Source: Calothrix sp. FI2-JRJ7 (GTDB taxonomy: Bacteria; Cyanobacteriota; Cyanobacteriia; Cyanobacteriales; Nostocaceae). Taken from it: a stretch of DNA of 64,000 nucleotides. The translations under genes were made by a program, and so were the position numbers. Where the stretch lies: the NCBI GenBank assembly GCA_019359675.1, contig JAHHGX010000019.1, positions 1 through 64,000 on the forward strand, written 5' to 3'. The notes beneath the pieces were generated by a model, which worked only from the letters and a program-made list of their open reading frames with translations, was not told the origin of the DNA and searched no databases. This document shows, piece after piece, positions 58,219 to 64,000 of the stretch. Position 1 is the first letter of the stretch. Every line of letters begins with the position of its first letter.

Positions 58219-59160
58219 TTACCGTCTTGAATAATCTTGCTTTTCGTCGGTATAATCTTGCCATTCTTTGCGAAACTGGCTAGCCGGAATTCCCACTTGG
58301 CGTTTAAAATGGCGAGCAATGTGGCTTTGATCTACAAAACCAACCTGTTGAGCAATGTTTGCAATAGACAAATTTGTAGTATTTAGTAACCGTTTTGCTT
58401 GCTCAGTCCGACATTTGATCAAATATTGATGCGGGGTTAGCCCTGTAGATTGTTTGAACAAACGATTAAAATAGTAAGGACTCATTTGTACTGTAGTAGC
58501 GATATCAGTCAGGCTGAGATTCTGTGCTGCATGTTCATTAATATATTCAGTTGCTTGTTTTAGTCGAGCTTGCGATAATCCATCATGGTAGCTTCGGACT
58601 TTGGGATTTTCTCTTGAGTAATTTTGTACTAAATGAGCCGAAATTGCCGTTGCCATTGACCCTGTATAAAGACGATCCCATACTCCCTTGGACTCAAGCT
58701 TTGCTTTAAGAGCAATTCCAATTTGGCTTATGAGCGGGTCATTTAACTTAAACTGCGGTACAATTTCAATACGCTCAAAATCAGTCACTTCAGCTGTTAT
58801 TCGAGCCATAAATGTAGGTTCAAGATACAGGCAAATTAGTTCGCATGAATCATGTAAGCTAACTGATACAGGTGTATTTGCAGGTGTTAAACATATATCG
58901 CCATTTCCGAAGTGAGCGCATTGACGACGACCATCTAGCACTTGTTCTTTAACAACTGTAACTTTATTAAGATGAATAGTAATGAAGTGTTGTGGAAAGC
59001 AATGTAATGGTGTCTCAAATGCAGCAGAGTGTTGGTAATAACCTAGCTGAATTCCATCCCAAGAAGCTTTTTGACTAGAAAGAATTGGTAAGCTTGGACT
59101 GATTTTTAAAATTGATTCCTCATTAGCAGCGTTAATAGTTAAAGGTTTCTTTATAGTCAT
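58219..59160 (-). CDS. AraC-family transcriptional regulator
   Basis: A 313-residue AraC protein. The C-terminal double helix-turn-helix reads LSLTDIATTVQMSPYYFNRL and LSIANIAQQVGFVDQSHIAR, then FKRQVGIPASQFRKEW. The N-terminal domain resembles the AraC at 29351-30250 (LKISPSLPILSSQKASWDGI, FGNGDICLTPAN). It probably senses an electrophile or aromatic compound and controls the OYE gene downstream, with an upstream-to-downstream spacing of about 84 bases. Confidence 0.88.
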   Translation of the reverse strand: MTIKKPLTINAANEESILKISPSLPILSSQKASWDGIQLGYYQHSAAFETPLHCFPQHFITIHLNKVTVVKEQVLDGRRQCAHFGNGDICLTPANTPVSVSLHDSCELICLYLEPTFMARITAEVTDFERIEIVPQFKLNDPLISQIGIALKAKLESKGVWDRLYTGSMATAISAHLVQNYSRENPKVRSYHDGLSQARLKQATEYINEHAAQNLSLTDIATTVQMSPYYFNRLFKQSTGLTPHQYLIKCRTEQAKRLLNTTNLSIANIAQQVGFVDQSHIARHFKRQVGIPASQFRKEWQDYTDEKQDYSRR

Positions 59161-59289
59161 AAATCTATTACAGATAGGCTACTTGAGATTCATCAAATAA
59201 AATTAGTTAATTAAATAAAAAACACTTTTGTTTATAAAAGGTGCTTTTTAATAATCTTTATCATATCACCAAGCGTATCTCCTCCTGAT

Positions 59290-59319
59290 GCCAGGACAGC
59301 ATTTTATTTCCATCCTTAA
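59290..59319 (+). pseudogene. CAX C-terminal tail remnant
   Basis: ACAGCATTTTATTTCCATCC (20 bases, 59296) is identical to the end of the CAX gene at 56149 and translates to TAFYFHP followed by a stop. Nothing else of CAX is nearby. The unit is short, so chance cannot be excluded fully, but a 20-base match with matching frame and stop is unlikely. Confidence 0.6.
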
Positions 59320-59377
59320 TTAAGATTTTTAGTTACAAGGAACACTTCTCTGCTTGCATCTTCAATGCGCGGTTCAT

Positions 59378-59778
59378 TTACTCAAAACCTTGCCTTGTTT
59401 GGGTATCTAAACTGCGCCATAGCAACGGTAAAAGCAATCCAGAAAATACTTCACTATGCAGAAATCTAACCCGATGTTCACTTAGTGGCTCAATCAGAAA
59501 ACGATGTTCTCCATCAAATAAACCAGGTACAAAAAGGCGCCCAAGCCAACGAAGTTCTCGTTCTAGCTCTGCAACAAGTACTACAGGATGAAAGGTCATT
59601 CCACTTCCACCTAGTGGTTGAAGATATATTTTTAACTTTGTGTCTTGTTTTGCGGCGCCTGCAACAGAGCGGATAAAAGGGTTCCATTTAGGTAGTTATC
59701 AAAGTCGGTTAACACTCGCCATACTACACTTGCTGGTGCGTGTACTTCAATACTGGTACTTAATTCTTTCATATTCAT
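59378..59778 (-). pseudogene. SRPBCC-family lipid/ligand-binding protein, one-base frameshift
   Basis: ATG 59778 (GGAGAT upstream) opens MKELSTSIEVHAPASVVWRV, the SRPBCC start. Near 59682 the frame shifts by one (TACCTAAATGG for TACCCTAAATGG would restore it) and continues NPFIRSVAGAAKQDTKLKIY to the downstream ORF LRWLGRLFVPGLFDGEHRFL ending RSLDTQTRQGFE. A single missing C in a C-run explains it. It may be a true mutation or a sequencing error. It lies next to the epimerase on the same strand. Confidence 0.8.
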
Positions 59779-59797
59779 ATCTCCTAAAACACTAATA

Positions 59798-60760
59798 CTA
59801 ATTTGCAAGTTCTGCTAACCCAGCATCACGATTCATTATCGGCATATAACCAAGCTCTGTTCTAGCTTTGTAGTCGCTAAATGTTAGCTCTTGACCAATC
59901 AATCTCACCATCGTTCGCGTAATTGGTGGAACGTCTTTGCGCTTAGTTGTCTTCCAAACCATCTCCATAAATCCGGCAACATTCCAAGCTAACCACTGAG
60001 GGATACTTAGCTTTCCTGGTCTGACTCCCTCAATAGACAGCAGCATTGTCACCCACTCCCGAAATTGCACTACATCACCATCACTCAGAAAATAAGATTG
60101 CCCACCAGGACTTTTCTCTGCTGCTAAAATGGCGCCATGACAAACGTTGGTTACATGAGTTGTCATATAAGGATAATTTCCGTGATTAATCCAGATAAAC
60201 TGACCTGTACGAACTGCTTTTACTAACTGTGGTAGGGTGTGATCTCCTCGGCCCCAAATCCATGAGGGACGAACAACAGAAGTAGTAAAACCAGGCTTAT
60301 TTGCTGCAAGTACTTTTTGTTCGGCAATGCTTTTAGTTGCAATATAAGGAGAAAAAGCGGGTTGCTGGAGTGGCGCCAGTTCATCAATATTAGATAGTGG
60401 CTTGTGATTGAAGACTGAGGCAGCAGCACCGATTTGAACGAACCGTGATACACCCGCTTTATTTGCGGCAGCTAGCGCATATTCTGTTCCCAGTACATTA
60501 GTTTCATAAAATGCTTTGTAGGCGCCCCAAATACTCAAAAATCCAGCTACATGAAAAACAACATCACATCCTTCCATTCCTTTCATCATCGCCGTCTCCG
60601 AAAGCAAATCACCTAGAACAGCAGACGCACCCAATGTAGAAACTTGTGTTGCAGATTGTTTTGAGCGCGCAAGTGCATTCACCTCATAACCACGTTCTCG
60701 TAACATCTGAATCATCTTGCCACCTACAAAACCTGAACCTCCCGTAACAAAGGCTTTCAT
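59798..60760 (-). CDS. NAD-dependent epimerase/dehydratase (3-beta-HSD-like extended SDR)
   Basis: A 320-residue extended SDR: VTGGSGFVGGKMIQMLRERG at the N-terminus, VFHVAGFLSIWG, the catalytic YIATKSIAE and RPSWIWGRGDHT. It resembles dihydroflavonol reductase and 3-beta-hydroxysteroid dehydrogenase types. The start at 60760 (MKAFVTGG) has CAGGAG 8 bases upstream; 60802 has no family similarity. A palindrome in its leader (60805-60826) and a divergently placed or adjacent TetR gene suggest inducible control. Confidence 0.87.
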   Translation of the reverse strand: MKAFVTGGSGFVGGKMIQMLRERGYEVNALARSKQSATQVSTLGASAVLGDLLSETAMMKGMEGCDVVFHVAGFLSIWGAYKAFYETNVLGTEYALAAANKAGVSRFVQIGAAASVFNHKPLSNIDELAPLQQPAFSPYIATKSIAEQKVLAANKPGFTTSVVRPSWIWGRGDHTLPQLVKAVRTGQFIWINHGNYPYMTTHVTNVCHGAILAAEKSPGGQSYFLSDGDVVQFREWVTMLLSIEGVRPGKLSIPQWLAWNVAGFMEMVWKTTKRKDVPPITRTMVRLIGQELTFSDYKARTELGYMPIMNRDAGLAELAN

Positions 60761-60804
60761 GACTTGCTCCTGTAACAACTTACAATTATTGAAATTTGTC
60801 ACTA

Positions 60805-60826
60805 ACTAGATAAACGTTAATCTAGT
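60805..60826. promoter_or_regulatory. Palindrome in the epimerase leader, likely TetR operator
   Basis: ACTAGATAAACGTTAATCTAGT is palindromic except for two central mismatches. TGTCACT at 60797 and AGTGACA near 60843 form an outer inverted pair. It lies between the TetR gene end and the epimerase start. No second copy is seen near the TetR start. Confidence 0.55.
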
Positions 60827-60888
60827 CACAGCGATTGTGTCAAGTGACAAAAAATGAAATTTGTAACAGTAGTTCTAATTGAAACTTT

Positions 60889-61491
60889 TTAAATAAAGCC
60901 TATAGATAACGCAGCAATCAATAATTTAGCAACTGTAGTCACTTGCTCCTCTGTTGGAGAATCGTTTGCATCTGCCATCAGCAACGGATGACGGAATTTT
61001 AGGGTAGCATCTAAGACAGCATGAGTCGCGCGGTCGATATCTATGATTTTGAATTCTCCAGATTGGGCGCCACGGTTTAAAATCTCTTTTACAGAAGCGT
61101 AAATATGAACAAGATGCTGCTCAATAACATTTCGATGTGCTTGTAGAATTGCGCTGAGTGCCTCAAAAATTTCTGGGTCGGTTGAAGCTTGCGAACGTTT
61201 GCTGCGATAAAGTTCCAAAATATAAGCTTCAAGCAGCTCGCTGGCAGGCTTAGACTGTTTCATTACTTTAGCTAACGCCTTTTCGGTATCACCTAGCGCA
61301 CGCGCGACCACTGCATCAATAATGTCAGCTTTTGTTTTGAAGAAGCGATAGACGTTAGCATGGGACATACCACAAGCGCGCGCAATTTCGCTAACCGTAG
61401 TTCGTGCATAGCCAAAACGCCGCAGATGCGCTTCTGCGGTAGCTAAAATTAGGTCACGAGTTTCTGGGCTTGTGTTTTCAACCTCTGGCAT
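60889..61491 (-). CDS. TetR-family transcriptional regulator
   Basis: A 200-residue TetR from MPEVENTSPE (61491). The helix-turn-helix is TTVSEIARACGMSHANVYRF and the ligand domain is helical (EILNRGAQSGEFKIIDIDRA). It precedes the epimerase on the same strand by 128 bases, so the pair may form an operon with autoregulation through the leader palindrome. The frame to 61524 adds eleven residues with no better ribosome binding site. Confidence 0.85.
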   Translation of the reverse strand: MPEVENTSPETRDLILATAEAHLRRFGYARTTVSEIARACGMSHANVYRFFKTKADIIDAVVARALGDTEKALAKVMKQSKPASELLEAYILELYRSKRSQASTDPEIFEALSAILQAHRNVIEQHLVHIYASVKEILNRGAQSGEFKIIDIDRATHAVLDATLKFRHPLLMADANDSPTEEQVTTVAKLLIAALSIGFI

Positions 61492-61671
61492 TATTACACC
61501 GACGTTACATATAACATATAACAATTAACATATTTCAATATCTGTAACACTATCATGTGCGGGTCTTGCGGCGCCATTGCTTCTTGACTAAAAGCGCGTG
61601 GATGTGAAATAACTTTTAGCAATGCTGGGTATCTTAAGAGAGTTAAGTTGTGTGTAGCCCGGTTTGAATAA

Positions 61672-62456
61672 AATGAATTTAGAACGTGCCATCTCGTATT
61701 TAATTAGTGCAAATTCTTCTAAGATTTTTATTAGAGTCAGGCGCAATTGTTGATGCCCAAAACAAGCGAGGGGAAACTGCCCTGCTCTATGCTGTTAGGG
61801 AAAAAAAGGTTGAAGCAGTGAGGGTATTATTGGAATTTGGCGCCGACCCTCACAAAAAAAGCTGGGATAATACACCTTTTGTACATGCAACTTACGCAGG
61901 CAGAGAGATTGTACAATTGATTACAAAGGCAGACAAACACAAAAATAGTGCAGTTAGTAATGCAGCACAAGAGGAAATGCTACGTTCAGCATCCTTTAGT
62001 GGTAATGTTGAACTCGTTAGAGATTTAATTCAACAAGGAACTAATATCAATGCGCCTGAGCTTGAAGGTGGTTGGACTGCACTTATTTACGCGGCAGCAA
62101 AAGGGAGTTTAGATATTGTGCAAATTTTGTTAGCAGCAGGTGCCGATGTAAATGCAGCTAGCAACTCAGGACAAACTACACTTTCAGAATCAGCCTACTG
62201 GGGACATCTCAAAATTGTCAATCTCCTAATTTCCGCAGGAGCAGATGTTAACATTCAGGAGATAGATGGTACAACTCTATTGATGAAAGCATTAATGTTT
62301 GCCTCTGGTAGGTTGGACATTGTAAAAGTTCTTGTTAATGCTGGTGCAGAACCTAATATTCGCAATAATGCAGGAAAAACAGCACTCAGCATCGCTCTGG
62401 AAAAGAATAATACAGAAGCAGTACAAATACTTCGTCAAGTTGGCACTGTGGAATAA
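61672..62456 (+). CDS. Ankyrin-repeat protein, possibly with a 5' frameshift
   Basis: The frame from GTG 61707 gives about 249 residues with six or seven ankyrin repeats (VDAQNKRGETALLYAVREKK, LEFGADPHKKS, TALIYAAAKGSLDIVQILLA, AGADVNAASNSGQTTL, ISAGADVNIQ). ATG 61672 opens MNLERAISYLISANS in another frame, which resembles a better N-terminus, so the gene may be shifted near 61725. Ankyrin proteins bind partners; none is indicated here. Confidence 0.7.
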
Positions 62457-62462
62457 TATAAT

Positions 62463-62918
62463 TTATAGCAAGTTAGTCTGTTGTCGAGCTGGTTCTTCAT
62501 CCCCATGAAGCAAGTTTTCTTCGTCGTAAGACAGTTTGGAAGGACGATTGATGGCAATACAAACATACTCGTACATAAATAAGAAACCGCTTTTTTGTAT
62601 CAACTGTTGAATGACTTGCCATTTTCTCTTGTCATGATGACACTTAAGAACTGAAATACAGAAATCGAACATACATGCCCAAGCAGCCGATTCTGCTGGT
62701 CTAGTCAAGTTACTTGTAAAGTATAGAACATCACTATATTCTAATTCGGTATTAGTTTTTTCTAAGTCGGCGATTATTTGCTCTCTGAGACAATTTATTA
62801 CAGAATGTGGAAAGTAGCATGTTTGAGGTTTATCGTTGGTTGAGTAGTATGGATACTCAGTGTATAGCGTTTGATTTCGTAATCTAATGAAAAGGTTAGC
62901 ATCAAGCTGCTGCTTCAT
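62463..62918 (-). CDS. Hypothetical protein
   Basis: A 151-residue soluble protein with several Cys and aromatic residues (PYYSTNDKPQTCYFPHSVIN, SAAWACMFDFCISVLKC, SGFLFMYEYVCIAINRPSKL). I do not recognise the family. Its ATG lies within two bases of the MITE-like end at 62917, so the upstream region, and perhaps the N-terminus, was altered by that element. No clear ribosome binding site. Confidence 0.5.
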   Translation of the reverse strand: MKQQLDANLFIRLRNQTLYTEYPYYSTNDKPQTCYFPHSVINCLREQIIADLEKTNTELEYSDVLYFTSNLTRPAESAAWACMFDFCISVLKCHHDKRKWQVIQQLIQKSGFLFMYEYVCIAINRPSKLSYDEENLLHGDEEPARQQTNLL

Positions 62919-63020
62919 ATCATGTCCGGGAGCGTAACCATAATAAAATCATTGTAGAGACGCGATTAATCGCGTCTCTACGTGACGTGGTAATTATGGG
63001 TAATCAAGCGGACATGATAT
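62917..63020. mobile_element. 104-bp MITE-like element with ATATCATGTCCG ends and nested palindrome
   Basis: ATATCATGTCCG at 62917 and CGGACATGATAT at 63009 are perfect 12-base inverted ends. Similarity continues inward (AACCATAATAA versus ACCCATAATTA). A perfect GTAGAGACGCGATTAATCGC hairpin begins at 62954. The same end truncates the hydrolase at 125. No TSD is clear. Confidence 0.7.
62954..62981. repeat. GTAGAGACGCGA palindrome
   Basis: GTAGAGACGCGATT pairs with AATCGCGTCTCTAC exactly. It is closest to the copy at 3946 inside the STAND gene and sits in the middle of the MITE-like element. Confidence 0.8.
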
Positions 63021-63197
63021 CAAGCCATATTCAAGATGTTCAAATACCCGCTTATAAAACTTAATATGAATATCACGACCTAAATAGATTTTGAAATCTT
63101 TTATACAAGTGACTTCTTGAATTGCTATTAAGGGATTGTTATAAAATAAAATTTCAGGTTCTAGATATCCAGTGTTAAAGTAAGTAGCATTAATCAA
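62994..63197 (-). CDS. Small hypothetical protein, C-terminus from the MITE
   Basis: Sixty-seven residues (TGYLEPEILFYNNPLIAIQE, IYLGRDIHIKFYKRVFEHLE). The final residues YGLISCPLDYP are encoded in the MITE-like end, so the original protein was probably longer or had another C-terminus. Together with 62463 it may be one gene split by the element, since both lie on the same strand, but I cannot show a shared family. Confidence 0.4.
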   Translation of the reverse strand: MINATYFNTGYLEPEILFYNNPLIAIQEVTCIKDFKIYLGRDIHIKFYKRVFEHLEYGLISCPLDYP

Positions 63198-63307
63198 TTT
63201 TGTTATTTTATCACAACTAATAACTGGAGTTTAGACTAGGCACCAAGAAATGACCCAGTGACACTGAGTTCGTAAAAAACAAACTTGAAGTGTAGGATTC
63301 TTTAATA

Positions 63308-64000
63308 CTAAGCCGATTTTTTTTCTTCTTTACGTGGCTTTGACGTAGTTTTTTTAACTACCGGATAGCGAATTCTACGTTGTCGCTGTTTTCCTTCTTC
63401 CCAGCCCGGAGACTTTCCGCGAGGTTTGGGCAAACGTGCAGGAGTGCCAATAGCCTCCAAAATCAAATTCATAGCTTGGGCAACTCAACGAGCGCGTTAG
63501 TTTGTCTAAAGACTTTTGCCAAGGTAAAGGATTGTCAGCTACGATATCACGAGCCAACCATAATTCCCAAGTAATCATTGGCATTAAATCACTCCAACGC
63601 TCACATTGCTTGGGAGTACTAAGTTTCGGCAGAGTCCAATGAAGACGTTGCTTTAAGAAACGATACCAATGGTCAACACTAAAGCGGCGTAAGTAAAGGC
63701 GCCAAACCTCCGACAATGAAGGCATTTCTTCCCCTACCCAAGCTAACCACAGTGGCTTTGCTACTCTCAAATTACCTTTATCATCAAGACGTTCGACCCT
63801 TATTAAAGACATCGGACGCGCAGCAGTTTTACGGAAATGTAGATTTTCCCACAGCCTAACTTTTACTAATCCTAACTTTGGGTCATTTAACTCTATACTT
63901 TGAGTTACTGGCTCCCATGAATCCGGTTCATTAAGCTTAAATTTATTACCATGTTTTCTTGGGCGCCCCTTGCCAGAATACTCTGGAGGCGCTGTCCATA
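63308..64000 (-). pseudogene. Transposase (DDE, NF041680/IS701-like), partial and frameshifted
   Basis: The frame is open to the window edge, starting SGKGRPRKHGNKFKLNEPDS. It has PMSLIRVERLDDKGNLRVAK, PLWLAWVGEEMPSLSEVWRL, RFSVDHWYRFLKQRLHWTLP (late catalytic region) and the ARDIVADNPLPWQKSL motif. Near 63490 a one-base shift occurs. The family end (ILEAIGTPARLPKPRGKSPG, then basic residues) follows in another frame to a TAG at 63308. The N-terminal half lies outside the window. I recall this sequence type from cyanobacterial transposases, but the family name is from memory. Confidence 0.8.

Overview
The window looks like a chromosomal segment of a cyanobacterium, most likely filamentous/Nostocales or a close relative. 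I infer this from the gene families: two WD40-STAND proteins, orthocaspases, a Nif11-like protein and a HepA-like polysaccharide exporter. The base composition is AT-rich, and many short palindromic repeats of known cyanobacterial types occur between and inside genes. The hexamer GGCGCC is very frequent (about 95 copies counted by eye). The classical HIP1 octamer GCGATCGC was noticed only once. I saw no tRNA, rRNA or CRISPR array.

Layout. 1-2.3 kb: a truncated alpha/beta hydrolase, a frameshifted Old Yellow Enzyme gene, an SDR scar and a small NTF2-like gene. 2.7-6.3 kb: a 1209-aa STAND NTPase with 14 WD40 repeats, followed by GMC-oxidoreductase and STAND-tail remnants. 7.5-18 kb: small redox and catabolic modules, each paired with its own regulator: SDR, LysR/crotonase pair, two exported VOC proteins, LysR/SDR, and TetR/DsrE/PNPOx with three clear operators. 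17.9-21.2 kb: fragments of CDF, SDR, glucosidase and aldo-keto reductase genes, mixed with MITE-like elements and a Nif11 gene. 21.4-36.1 kb: mostly minus strand. It holds a SAM hydrolase, decayed LtrA and xanthine-dehydrogenase-like genes, XdhC, ABM monooxygenases, SDRs, a cupin, AraC, an MFS gene broken by a 131-bp MITE, and an intact three-subunit molybdenum hydroxylase operon. 36.8-45.8 kb: a plus-strand polysaccharide operon with GT2, an ABC exporter, two more GT2 and a 1144-aa GT2/methyltransferase/deacetylase fusion. 45.8-52.3 kb: a two-gene caspase operon. 52.5-64 kb: pseudogenes, a CAX antiporter, a tautomerase, a second (intact) OYE with AraC, an epimerase with TetR, ankyrin repeats and a partial transposase at the right edge.

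Two themes stand out. First, the accessory regions encode enzymes for small carbonyl and electrophile chemistry (SDR, OYE, aldehyde-oxidase type molybdoenzyme, ABM, VOC, crotonase, tautomerase) with local regulators, which suggests an adaptable oxidoreductive detoxification or catabolic island. Second, the same families recur as scars that keep the first and/or last codons of a gene while the middle is deleted. The island therefore appears to turn over by repeated duplication and internal deletion. Several MITE families and in-frame palindromic repeats accompany this.
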